Shown: positions 48,361-57,808 of the stretch, one piece after another | Position numbering within the stretch: the first letter of the stretch is position 1 | Layout: the number at the start of each line of letters is the position of its first letter | Assembly (NCBI GenBank): GCA_015698045.1 | Contig: BLAL01000288.1 | Location: 124,001 to 188,000 of the forward strand | Direction: 5' to 3' | Origin: Rhizophagus clarus | Taxonomy: Eukaryota; Glomeromycota; Glomeromycetes; Glomerales; Glomeraceae | Length of the DNA stretch: 64,000 nt | Notes under the pieces: model-generated | Seen by the model: the letters and a program-made list of their open reading frames with translations, nothing else | What the model was told of the DNA's origin: nothing | Database searches by the model: none | Position numbers and translations under genes: made by a program

Positions 48361-49158
48361 TTAATATTCATCCTTAATAAATCTAACTATCTGGTTGTAA
48401 ATCTTTTTCCAACTATTCTCATCATTTTTGATTTCTATGGCTTTATATTTCTTTTTACTTTTATATATGGTTTGGTAATCTTTAAACATCTTTACCATAT
48501 CTAGATATTCTCCCTTTTTCAATGTTTCATATGATGATTTGTGTCTTCCATTATCCTTCTTAGTTTCCCTTTTATAATAGTTTTCCCAACATGATTTATT
48601 TTCTAAAAATATCACTATTGCATTATCTATTATATCTTTATACCTAAAAATCTCTTCTTTCATTTGATGATTACCATATGGTGTAATGTAACCTCTATCA
48701 AAACTCTTAGTTTTTTGATAAAAATATTCACAATATGGAGATTTATCTAACAAGATTATATCTTGTTTATCATACGTAATTATTCTTCTATTAATTTGTT
48801 GAACTACTTTTTTCCTGAATAACCATTCATACTTCATAGTGGGTTTTATAAATTTTGGATTATCATTCCTTTTCCTTTTAAAGGTATTATTTATTACTTT
48901 TAATCCTTGGTCTTCAAATTTCTTTATTAAATTCTGGACTATGGTGGTTTTTCCTACACTATCCACGCCATTAATTATTATTAACTGGGGTACACTTTTA
49001 CGAGGCATTTCTCTTAATAAATTTTCTTTAGTTTTCTCTCCTAATTTTAAAAGTAATGCTTCATAATTAGTGAACCTTTTACTTTCTTCATTATTATTTT
49101 TGACAAACTTATCATTATGCCAGATGTTATTTATCTTTATGTACATTTGTTTCATCAT
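48361..49158 (-). CDS. P-loop deoxynucleoside/thymidylate kinase-like protein in a Ty3/gypsy element
   Basis: An open 265-residue frame. About 55 residues precede a strand and Walker A motif, IIINGVDSVGKTTIVQNLIK (P-loop about 64-72). This is followed by a substrate/Walker B-like motif ILLDKSPYCEYFYQ (135-147), where thymidylate kinases have DRY/DRS and deoxynucleoside kinases ERS, then a strand with IVIFLENK and a Lys/Arg-rich lid-like segment (YKRETKKDNGRHKSSYE). The layout matches the dTMP kinase/dNK superfamily, which phosphorylates deoxynucleotides. The exact substrate cannot be told; a relative with another phosphate acceptor is possible. It sits between the zinc-knuckle ORF (80 bp upstream) and integrase (11-nt overlap), so it is carried as part of the element. 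Confidence 0.75.
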   Translation of the reverse strand: MMKQMYIKINNIWHNDKFVKNNNEESKRFTNYEALLLKLGEKTKENLLREMPRKSVPQLIIINGVDSVGKTTIVQNLIKKFEDQGLKVINNTFKRKRNDNPKFIKPTMKYEWLFRKKVVQQINRRIITYDKQDIILLDKSPYCEYFYQKTKSFDRGYITPYGNHQMKEEIFRYKDIIDNAIVIFLENKSCWENYYKRETKKDNGRHKSSYETLKKGEYLDMVKMFKDYQTIYKSKKKYKAIEIKNDENSWKKIYNQIVRFIKDEY

Positions 49159-49238
49159 GAAATTTCTTATTCTGTGGGGTTAGTAAAATATACTTTATTT
49201 ATAAATAAAATTTTAATTTGGGGTACACAAGAATTATT

Positions 49239-50744
49239 TTACCAATTCTCTACTTCCATAGAAGTAGCTTCTATTTTGGGGTACATATATTGATCTACAA
49301 AATTATTGATAGTCTTTTCTAACTCTAATTCACTCTTTAATCTTTCAATTTCTTGTCTAAGAGCTTTTAACTCGTTCTCTTGTTCAAGAATTTTATCATC
49401 ACTTTTCTGAAGAATGAAAGCATTTAATTCTTCCCTTTCTTCTAATAACCGATCTAACTCTTTATTATTTTTAACTTCTTGTAAATACTTATTTCCTAAT
49501 TCTCTTATATAGGCTTCTCTTTCTTCTATACAATCTCCTAATAATAACATATAATTTATCATTTCATTTGTAGTATTATCATGTGACTTTTGATTCGTTA
49601 TTATTTCTTCTTGAATTTGGGGTTCTGAAATTTCAACTAAATTTTCCTGTCCCTCATTAGAAGTGACTTCAGGAATTATCTCCAGGTCCTTCCATTCAAA
49701 CTCTCCAGTTATTTCCCATGGTTGTACTACAACTGCACTATCTGACCATTCTATACCATCCATATTTGTCTTTATTGGCTCTGTGTTAAGTAATACTACA
49801 TTTTCTCTCACATTTTCCATTACTATTTCAGCTATTTCCACGGGTAGTTGTTCTTGTAAAACATTCATTACTTCTTCTTTGGGGTATAAAATTTCTTCTT
49901 TAAAGTCTCTGTTTAAATATTGATTGACCCTTTTAGTTAACCTCTCAATCTCATATTTGTCCTCTTCTGAATCTAGATTCTCATGGTTATTTACCATAAT
50001 TTTGATCTTTTCATTAATTATCTGGTCAAATGCTTTTCCAGATTTATCTTTGCGAGCTCTATGAACTATAGTCATAATATCATTACATTCTTGATCACAA
50101 ACTATTTCTCCTCCAGCTCTGGAGTCGTATGAATCAGTATGTTTCCCACATACACAGCACTGCCTTATGGTAGTTTTACTACCATATCTTTCTAAGGCTA
50201 TTCTTTTGTTATCACATTTTTGACATATGCTTAACTCGTTTATGGGGTTCATTGTTCTTTCTTCCCTTTCACATTCTAAGTACTTTATTTTTGGTATCTT
50301 ATTCTTTCCTTTACTTTGGGGTTTTGGATCTAATACCATACTTTCCAGTAGATCCTCTGGTGTTTCAATTCTCATCCTTTTCCTATCATCTTCAGATTCT
50401 GGGGTTAAAGGTCTTTTATTTTCAAAACATGATTTACACTTTAGTTTTCTCAAGGATTGGTTGCTATAAGCATCTTTATACTTTATTGGTTTTAAACATG
50501 TGCAACAATGGTTACCACCACCATTGTTCATAGTACTCTTGTTCCTCTTTACTGTTTTTAAATTACAACCACAATAGTGTAATCTATTCCAAAAGTATAA
50601 CATAGTATCGCACATTTGTCTTGCATGACCTTTCTTACCACATTTATCACACATATTCTTTGGACATCTAAAAGGAATATGAGAAGTCTCTTCTTGATGA
50701 TTAAAACATCTATGGGGTTCTCCATAACTATTAAAGTTTCTCAT
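49239..50744 (-). CDS. Zinc-knuckle and coiled-coil ORF of the Ty3/gypsy element
   Basis: An open 501-residue frame. Near the N-terminus a CCHC knuckle, CDKCGKKGHARQMC (about 33-46), as in gag nucleocapsids. Further Cys pairs follow (CCTCLKPIKYKDAY...CKSC; CQKC...CCVCGKH...CDQEC), which could form two more zinc sites. The middle is acidic, and the last about 130 residues are strongly coiled-coil (LLEEREELNAFILQKSDDKI, LKALRQEIERLKSELELEKT). The frame remains open 14 codons before the ATG. It does not look like an ordinary gag because no capsid-like region precedes the knuckle. A nucleic-acid-binding accessory protein is the most likely reading; no specific family is recognised. Confidence 0.65.
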   Translation of the reverse strand: MRNFNSYGEPHRCFNHQEETSHIPFRCPKNMCDKCGKKGHARQMCDTMLYFWNRLHYCGCNLKTVKRNKSTMNNGGGNHCCTCLKPIKYKDAYSNQSLRKLKCKSCFENKRPLTPESEDDRKRMRIETPEDLLESMVLDPKPQSKGKNKIPKIKYLECEREERTMNPINELSICQKCDNKRIALERYGSKTTIRQCCVCGKHTDSYDSRAGGEIVCDQECNDIMTIVHRARKDKSGKAFDQIINEKIKIMVNNHENLDSEEDKYEIERLTKRVNQYLNRDFKEEILYPKEEVMNVLQEQLPVEIAEIVMENVRENVVLLNTEPIKTNMDGIEWSDSAVVVQPWEITGEFEWKDLEIIPEVTSNEGQENLVEISEPQIQEEIITNQKSHDNTTNEMINYMLLLGDCIEEREAYIRELGNKYLQEVKNNKELDRLLEEREELNAFILQKSDDKILEQENELKALRQEIERLKSELELEKTINNFVDQYMYPKIEATSMEVENW

Positions 50745-50760
50745 AACTTGTCTTAACTCT

Positions 50761-52600
50761 TTATATTCGATTTCTAATGAGAGATGTTATTTATTACAAT
50801 CAACTTTACATTTTGTACAATATCCATTTTTATACATGCGTGTCAATTATAATTCTTTGTTTATTTACTTTCATGATAATTTCTTCAAAGTTTCTGTACA
50901 TGGTTTCCATGGTTATAATGTTTGATTATATTTATTAAACTAGAATATGCGCTTTTTTAGGGGACTTCGTCCCCTATGATATATAAGCATACATGCTGCA
51001 ACGGTATTAATATCTTGTTAATAATCGTTTTTAAGTAAAAAAGTGATATTAATATTTTTTGCTAGTCATTTTAGTAAAAATGATATCTGATATTGATACT
51101 TTTTTTATTGATCGTTTTGATAAAAACATTTTGACATTTTTTTAACAATTATTTTTACTTAAAATCTTATCCGATAAATGAGTATCATTTTTATCAAAAT
51201 GATAAAAAATAATTAATTTTATTTTGTTAAAAATGATTTTAACAAATGCCTTTTAGCTTTTTTTTTATTAAAATAACTTAATAAAAAGGTGAAGATTGTT
51301 TTTTTTTTATTAAAAAATTAGAAAAAATGCCAATGAAGGAATTTTTTTGCTACATTATTAATAAAAACATTTTTTTTAATTATCAAAGTAAATAATTAAA
51401 AAAAAAATTAATTTATCTTTTTTTAACATTTGTTTATTAAACCAGATAATAAAAAAATCAATTTAATTTTTTTTTAATGGCCTATTAAATCTCAAACCGG
51501 ATAACCAAGAAAAATTGTTGTCTTTTATGTCTTTTAAACTAACTAATGCTTAATCAAAAAATATTTTAATGGTTTATTATCAAATAATTGAAAAATTTTA
51601 TTTATTTATTTTTTTTTAATGATTATTAATAATTTATTTATTAAACCAGATAGTTAAAAAAAAAAAAAAAAATTTTTAACGATTTTTTAAACCTATTAAC
51701 GAAAATATTATTATTTTTTTTAATAGTTTTTATACAAATAAAAGCAATTTTTTTCATTTTAAAATGATTAATAAATCAATCATTTTTTTCATTATATTAA
51801 AACAATTAACCGTTTTTTCCATTAAAATGATTAATAAAAAAAAATCGTTGTTTTAATAAAAAGAACTGAACCCATTTTTAACATTTTAATGTTATTTTGA
51901 TAAAAAAAAGGTTAACAATTTTCAGTGTTTTTCTTTGATTTGTTTTGATAAAAAAAATGTTTTTTTATTAAACGACTTAGGAAAAAACGGTTTTCATATT
52001 AAATGACAAAAAAAATGGCCAAATTCATTTTTTTATTAGACGACCAATAAAAAATTGGTTTTTTTAAAACAATTAATACCATGAAAATTGTACTTTGGTC
52101 CTGGAATAATTGCAAATGAAAAATGAGAATTCTGGTGATATAAGTAACAGGTTATTGAAGCATACTCCAAATGTGTTAATGGAGAAAGAAATGGCAAATG
52201 CTGATGCATATTTGTTTTATGCGTGATCATCATGTTAAAGTGATTAATAAAAAAAAAGTTGGTTTTTTTTATTAAAACAATTAAAAAAAAGTCATTTTTT
52301 TTAAAACAATCAAATAAAAAAACGATTAATAAAAAAAAATCCTTTTTTTTTTGTTAAACTGATTAAAAAAAATCATTTTTTTGTCATTTTTTAAGTGTTT
52401 AATTTGAAAAAAATGGCCCGAAGTTAAAAAAACATTTTTTGGCATTTTTTTTAAATTAAACTCTTTAAAAAATGCTAACTTTTGAAAAATTAAACGCCTA
52501 AAAGAAATACATTTTAGCGTTCTTTTTTTTTTAAAAATTAAACGCCTTAATAGAACTCATTTTTTTTTAATTTAAACGTTTAACACTTAAAAGAAAGTGG
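50761..52600. repeat. Decayed palindromic satellite flank
   Basis: After a short unique piece with a GGGGAC-TTC-GTCCCC hairpin (50960-50974), DNA from about 51000 is a run of degenerate units of A/T tracts around ATTAAAxGATTAATAAAAAAA and AAAACGATT...AATCGTTTT. Units grow more regular toward 52600, where the clean array begins (TTAAACGCC, AATTTAAACG, AATTATACGC). A 155-bp non-repetitive insert sits at 52081-52235. Confidence 0.6.
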
Positions 52601-54010
52601 TTTTTTTAATTATACGCTTAAAAAAAGCATTTTTTTTAATTACACGCTTAAAAAAAGCGTTTTTTTTAATTACACGCTTAAAAAAAGCGTTTTTTTTAAT
52701 TACACGCTTAAAAAAAGCGTTTTTTTTAATTACACGCTTAAAAAAAGCGTTTTTTTTAATTACACGCTTAAAAAAAGCGTTTTTTTAATTACACGCTTAA
52801 AAAAAGCGTTTTTTTAATTACACGCTTAAAAAAAGCGTTTTTTTAATTACACGCTTAAAAAAAGCGTTTTTTTAATTACACGCTTAAAAAAAGCGTTTTT
52901 TTAATTACACGCTTAAAAAAAGCGTTTTTTTAATTACACGCTTAAAAAAAGCGTTTTTTTAATTACACGCTTAAAAAAAGCGTTTTTTTAATTACACGCT
53001 TAAAAAAAGCGTTTTTTTAATTAAACGCTTAAAAAAAGCGTTTTTTTAATTAAACGCTTAAAAAAAGCGTTTTTTTAATTAAACGCTTAAAAAAAGCGTT
53101 TTTTTAATTAAACGCTTAAAAAAAGCGTTTTTTTAATTAAACGCTTAAAAAAAGCGTTTTTTTAATTAAACGCTTAAAAAAAGCGTTTTTTTAATTAAAC
53201 GCTTAAAAAAAGCGTTTTTTTAATTAAACGCTTAAAAAAAGCGTTTTTTTAATTAAACGCTTAAAAAAAGCGTTTTTTTAATTAAACGCTTAAAAAAAGC
53301 GTTTTTTTAATTAAACGCTTAAAAAAAGCGTTTTTTTAATTAAACGCTTAAAAAAAGCGTTTTTTTAATTAAACGCTTAAAAAAAGCGTTTTTTTAATTA
53401 AACGCTTAAAAAAAGCGTTTTTTTAATTAAACGCTTAAAAAAAGCGTTTTTTTAATTAAACGCTTAAAAAAAGCGTTTTTTTAATTAAACGCTTAAAAAA
53501 AGCGTTTTTTTAATTAAACGCTTAAAAAAAGCGTTTTTTTAATTAAACGCTTAAAAAAAGCGTTTTTTTAATTAAACGCTTAAAAAAAGCGTTTTTTTAA
53601 TTAAACGCTTAAAAAAAGCGTTTTTTTAATTAAACGCTTAAAAAAAGCGTTTTTTTAATTAAACGCTTAAAAAAAGCGTTTTTTTAATTAAACGCTTAAA
53701 AAAAGCGTTTTTTTAATTAAACGCTTAAAAAAAGCGTTTTTTTAATTAAACGCTTAAAAAAAGCGTTTTTTTAATTAAACGCTTAAAAAAAGCGTTTTTT
53801 TAATTAAACGCTTAAAAAAAGCGTTTTTTTTAATTAAACGCTTAAAAAAAGCGTTTTTTTAATTAAACGCTTAAAAAAAGCGTTTTTTTAATTAAACGCT
53901 TAAAAAAAGCGTTTTTTTAATTAAACGCTTAAAAAAAGCGTTTTTTTAATTAAACGCTTAAAAAAAGCGTTTTTTTAATTAAACGCTTAAAAAAAGCGTT
54001 TTTTTAATTA
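52601..54010. repeat. 29-30 bp palindromic satellite, left block
   Basis: About 48 head-to-tail units. Each unit has TTAAACGCTT, A5, AAGCGTTT and a T tail, so an 8-bp perfect inverted repeat per unit. Units to about 53010 are the ACACGC variant (first six with eight T, 30 bp); from there on they are AAACGC with seven A and seven T (29 bp). Copies within a variant are essentially identical, the sign of recent local amplification. Frames across it encode only LKKAFFLITR repeats. Confidence 0.95.
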
Positions 54011-55815
54011 CCGTATTCTTCCATTTTTAAGCACCACCCGAATTTAAGCACCACCCCAACTTTTGTCAAAAAAACTTGAAAAACAAAAATAAGCACCACC
54101 CCAAATTTGAAAATTTGTTTTATATTTTATTCAAAATAAATTTTATTTTTATGATGCATCATTTTACAATTCTTCTAATTCATCAGCTGAATCACTATCT
54201 ATATCTACAATTTCCCTCTCATTTTCATCAATTTCTTCCTCCCTTTCATCTTGTCCAAACAAATCATCTTCTGACCCATTCATTGCATTACTAATACCAC
54301 ATTTTTTAAATGATTTTACAATCATTTCTCTTGGAATTTCTGCCCAAACTTCAAGTATCCATTTACAAATAATATCATACCCAGGTTTTTTTAAATTCCC
54401 ACCTTTAGTATAAGAAAATTGACCTGAACTCATCCAAATGTTCCACTTTTCACGAAGTTTATCCTTAAATGGTTTGTTAAGACAAACATCAAGTGGTTGA
54501 ACAATAGAAGTAAGACCACCAGGAATGATTGCTAAATCAGTGTTTTCACTACGTGCAATATTTTTTATAGCATCCGTTTTGTGACCTTCAAAACTATCCA
54601 TAACAAGAAAAGATTTTCGTTTATTAATTTCATTTCCTCCTGGTCTTTTTTTCCAAACCTTATTGAACCAGGTTTTCATTCCAAATTCATCCATCCATCC
54701 TTTTGGATGCATCATTACAATAATTCCGGAAGGTAAATTTTTTGGCATTTGTTTACCTTTAAAGATGACAATTGGTGGTAACTTCGTACCATCAGCAAGA
54801 ACTGTAAGAACACATGTAAACCGGTTTTTTTCATTTCCAGTTGTCCGAACCTGCACAGATTTAACGCCACGATTTTCAATAGTTAAATTCCCAACCATGT
54901 CAAAATAAACTGGCGTTTCATCCATATTGCCAATTTCGCAAAGTTCATATTCAAATTGTTTTCGTTTTTTAATAATAAACCGCTGAAACTCCAGGAGTTT
55001 TTCACTAAGTTGAGCAGGGAGTTTTTGGCCGATTTTTGTTTTACGTCGCAATGAAAATCCACTCCGTTTAAGAAAACCATAAAACCAACGATCAGAGGCA
55101 AGGAAATTTTCACTATTCAAATAAATATGAGCAAACTCTTTTATCAAAATTTCTTTCATATAAATTTTAACTATTTTAGGAGTTACAGCAATACCATCCT
55201 TTCGAAATTCTATAACCCATGTTTTTAAACTAGCTTCAGCTTCGGGATATTGTGGTTTTCTTCCTGCACCAACGCGTCGATTTTTCCCATTTGCTGACTT
55301 GAGTTTGTCTTCATGTTTTTCCCAACGCGAAATCATTGAGTGATCAATAGAAAAATTCCGCGCAGCTGCTCTTTGTCCACGTTCTTTCGCATATAACAAA
55401 ATTTTAAGCTTCTCACTTGCAGAATATGATGACCTTTGAACTTTTGGCATCGCGTGTGAAAAAAAAAAATAAGGGGTAAAATGGATCATCATAATTATAA
55501 AAAAAAAATGTTTCGGTAAAAAATCTGAAGTGCGAATGAAAAAAATTTTTATGAGAGATTTGAAGAAATGTTTATTTTTTAAAACTCTTTTTAAAAAAAA
55601 ATTTTTAAATTTTCTTTTTTTTAAATAAAGTACCGTAATAAATTTTTTTTTTTTTTAACGACAGTATTATGTAAAGGGGTTAAAAATGACTAATACGAAT
55701 ATGACTAAAAGCGCAAAAAAAGTGTAAAAAAAAAACTTCCGATTTTAAGCACCACCCTAAACTTTCGCAAAAATTTTCCCCTAAAAAGGTGGTGCTTAAA
55801 AACGGAAGAATACGG
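54011..55815 (-). mobile_element. Pogo-type DNA transposon, complete-looking
   Basis: A 1805-bp element within the satellite, flanked by TA (54009-54010 and 55816-55817). Removing it and one TA restores a normal satellite unit. The ends form a 28-bp inverted repeat beginning CCGTATTCTTCC with one mismatch (A/G), and AAGCACCACC boxes are repeated inside both ends. One open transposase gene fills the middle. Structure and near-identical ends indicate a recent and possibly autonomous copy. Confidence 0.95.
54164..55450 (-). CDS. Pogo/Tigger-family transposase
   Basis: The chosen start is the second Met (MPKVQRSSYSASEKLKILLY, 428 residues); the frame is open 14 codons upstream, but those are hydrophobic and atypical. 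N-terminal helix-turn-helix (YAKERGQRAAARNFSIDHSM, ISRWEK), then a CENP-B-like second DNA-binding region (LASDRWFYGFLKRSGFSLRR), then a DDE domain with Asp residues in NMDETPVYFD, LVMDSFEGHKTD and VQPLDVCLNKPFKD. Spacing of the last two is DD35D. The acidic tail with SNAMNGSEDDLF is typical of the family. The gene is unbroken, with all three catalytic Asp present. It cuts and pastes the surrounding element into TA sites. Confidence 0.95.
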   Translation of the reverse strand: MPKVQRSSYSASEKLKILLYAKERGQRAAARNFSIDHSMISRWEKHEDKLKSANGKNRRVGAGRKPQYPEAEASLKTWVIEFRKDGIAVTPKIVKIYMKEILIKEFAHIYLNSENFLASDRWFYGFLKRSGFSLRRKTKIGQKLPAQLSEKLLEFQRFIIKKRKQFEYELCEIGNMDETPVYFDMVGNLTIENRGVKSVQVRTTGNEKNRFTCVLTVLADGTKLPPIVIFKGKQMPKNLPSGIIVMMHPKGWMDEFGMKTWFNKVWKKRPGGNEINKRKSFLVMDSFEGHKTDAIKNIARSENTDLAIIPGGLTSIVQPLDVCLNKPFKDKLREKWNIWMSSGQFSYTKGGNLKKPGYDIICKWILEVWAEIPREMIVKSFKKCGISNAMNGSEDDLFGQDEREEEIDENEREIVDIDSDSADELEEL

Positions 55816-57268
55816 TAAACGCTTAAAAAAAGCGTTTTTTTAATTAAACGCTTAAAAAAAGCGTTTTTTTAATTAAACGCTTAAAAAAAGCGTTTTTTTT
55901 AATTAAACGCTTAAAAAAAGCGTTTTTTTTAATTAAACGCTTAAAAAAAGCGTTTTTTTTAATTAAACGCTTAAAAAAGCGTTTTTTTTAATTAAACGCT
56001 TAAAAAAGCGTTTTTTTTAATTAAACGCTTAAAAAAGCGTTTTTTTTAATTAAACGCTTAAAAAAGCGTTTTTTTTAATTAAACGCTTAAAAAAGCGTTT
56101 TTTTTAATTAAACGCTTAAAAAAGCGTTTTTTTTAATTAAACGCTTAAAAAAGCGTTTTTTTTAATTAAACGCTTAAAAAAGCGTTTTTTTTAATTAAAC
56201 GCTTAAAAAAGCGTTTTTTTTAATTAAACGCTTAAAAAAGCGTTTTTTTAATTAAACGCTTAAAAAAGCGTTTTTTTTAATTAAACGCTTAAAAAAGCGT
56301 TTTTTTTAATTAAACGCTTAAAAAAGCGTTTTTTTTAATTAAACGCTTAAAAAAGCGTTTTTTTTAATTAAACGCTTAAAAAAGCGTTTTTTTTAATTAA
56401 ACGCTTAAAAAAGCGTTTTTTTTAATTAAACGCTTAAAAAAGCGTTTTTTTTAATTAAACGCTTAAAAAAGCGTTTTTTTTAATTAAACGCTTAAAAAAG
56501 CGTTTTTTTTAACTAAACGCTTAAAAAAAGCGTTTTTTTTAACTAAACGCTTAAAAAAAGCGTTTTTTTTAACTAAACGCTTAAAAAAAGCGTTTTTTTT
56601 AACTAAACGCTTAAAAAAAGCGTTTTTTTTAACTAAACGCTTAAAAAAAGCGTTTTTTTTAACTAAACGCTTAAAAAAAGCGTTTTTTTTAACTAAACGC
56701 TTAAAAAAAGCGTTTTTTTTAACTAAACGCTTAAAAAAAGCGTTTTTTTTAACTAAACGCTTAAAAAAAGCGTTTTTTTTAACTAAACGCTTAAAAAAAG
56801 CGTTTTTTTTAACTAAACGCTTAAAAAAAGCGTTTTTTTTAACTAAACGCTTAAAAAAAGCGTTTTTTTTTAACTAAACGCTTAAAAAAAGCGTTTTTTT
56901 TAACTAAACGCTTAAAAAAAGCGTTTTTTTTAACTAAACGCTTAAAAAAAGCGTTTTTTTTAACTAAACGCTTAAAAAAAGCGTTTTTTTTAACTAAACG
57001 CTTAAAAAAAGCGTTTTTTTTAACTAAACGCTTAAAAAAAGCGTTTTTTTTAACTAAACGCTTAAAAAAAGCGTTTTTTTTAACTAAACGCTTAAAAAAA
57101 GCGTTTTTTTTAACTAAACGCTTAAAAAAAGCGTTTTTTTTAACTAAACGCTTAAAAAAAGCGTTTTTTTTAACTAAACGCTTAAAAAAAGCGTTTTTTT
57201 TAACTAAACGCTTAAAAAAAGCGTTTTTTTTAATTAAACGCTTAAAAAAGCGTTTTTTTAATTAAATG
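55816..57268. repeat. 29-30 bp palindromic satellite, right block
   Basis: About 49 units. Order of variants: a few 7A/7T AAACGC units as on the left of the transposon, some 7A/8T, then a 6A/8T block (about 55970-56505), then an AACTAAACGC 7A/8T block (about 56511-57225), and two or three AATTAAACGC units at the end. The array stops abruptly at the LTR that starts at 57270. Confidence 0.95.
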
Positions 57269-57269
57269 C

Positions 57270-57785
57270 TGTTAGACGAATGATTTGCATTCACATGATG
57301 GTGAATATTAATATTACTGCGCCACAAATGATCGACATAGTATATAAAGTATATTAAGTATATTTAGTATATTTAATATATATTTCTTATATATCATTTA
57401 TAGTATATATAGTATTTATTTCTTACATTTCTTTTATTATTTAAATTTCTTATATATTATTTATTATATTTATATCTTTTATATCTTATATATTTGAATG
57501 AAGTTCAATTTGTATAAATATCTTGAATATTCGCTCAAAAATAAAAGAAGTTGAGACAAAGTTGTTTATAAAAAAGTTGTAATTGCAAGTGTTATAAGAT
57601 TGCCTTATTGTATAAGTTATTAACGTACCTACAACTAATAAAGATACATTTCAATTATCGAATACACTGCCTTTTAGCGTGTAAGGAATTGATTGGAATA
57701 CTTCATAGCTAGTGTCTCCCTGAAGATATTCATAATTCACTACTCGACGGACTGAATTGGTAAACAATTAGTGATTCCTGCCAGG
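57270..57785 (+). repeat. 5' LTR of the right-hand Ty3/gypsy element
   Basis: Begins TGTTAGACGAATG directly after the last satellite unit. A TATATAAAG box occurs near 57339 and AATAAAG near 57638. The 3' boundary cannot be fixed without the second LTR; it lies before the gag start at 57809. Confidence 0.55.
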
Positions 57786-57808
57786 TTAATTTAAATAATA
57801 GTAAATGT

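Larger units (their letters stand above)
46016..48371 (-). pseudogene. Ty3/gypsy integrase, interrupted by a hAT-like insertion
   Basis: Parts visible in order: the zinc-binding HHCC region (HDHELAAHFGIRATQEKIKE, CEQCQRRG), the start of the catalytic core (YQIGIDFVGPLPFTKNRKRY), then, beyond the insertion, the rest of the core (CRHGCPQKIISDRGTHFKNK; YHPQTNGLVERFNKTL) and a C-terminal GPYLIHDI region ending in LLKIYYDRKDYLKI. It inserts element cDNA into the genome in intact relatives. Its gene start overlaps the end of the kinase-like gene by 11 nt in another frame. Confidence 0.85.
45642..50760 (-). mobile_element. Ty3/gypsy element fossil, 5'-truncated, with accessory genes
   Basis: Read on the minus strand the surviving parts are: a zinc-knuckle ORF, a nucleotide-kinase-like gene, integrase, a polypurine tract (about 45981-46000, AAGGGGGAGGGA) and a 3' LTR. 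The 5' LTR, gag, protease and reverse transcriptase are not in the window; sequence beyond 50760 passes into decayed satellite. The integrase is interrupted by a hAT-like insertion at 46720-47894. That insertion and the lost 5' half mark it as broken and older than the element at the right end of the window, to which its integrase is closely related. Confidence 0.8.

Noticed and set aside
50227-50533. Plus-strand ORFs of 80-93 codons within the zinc-knuckle gene
   Set aside because: They are antisense shadows of the 501-residue minus-strand ORF.
52597-52788. 63-codon LKKAFFLITR repeat ORF
   Set aside because: It is the satellite translated; there is no start context or composition of a gene.
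54011-55815. Pogo transposase as a domesticated CENP-B-like host gene acting on the satellite
   Set aside because: Intact terminal repeats, target duplication and all catalytic Asp residues show an ordinary transposon.
52601-57268. Regular short repeats reminiscent of a CRISPR array
   Set aside because: Units are contiguous with no unique spacers, and each contains only its own palindrome; it is a simple satellite.
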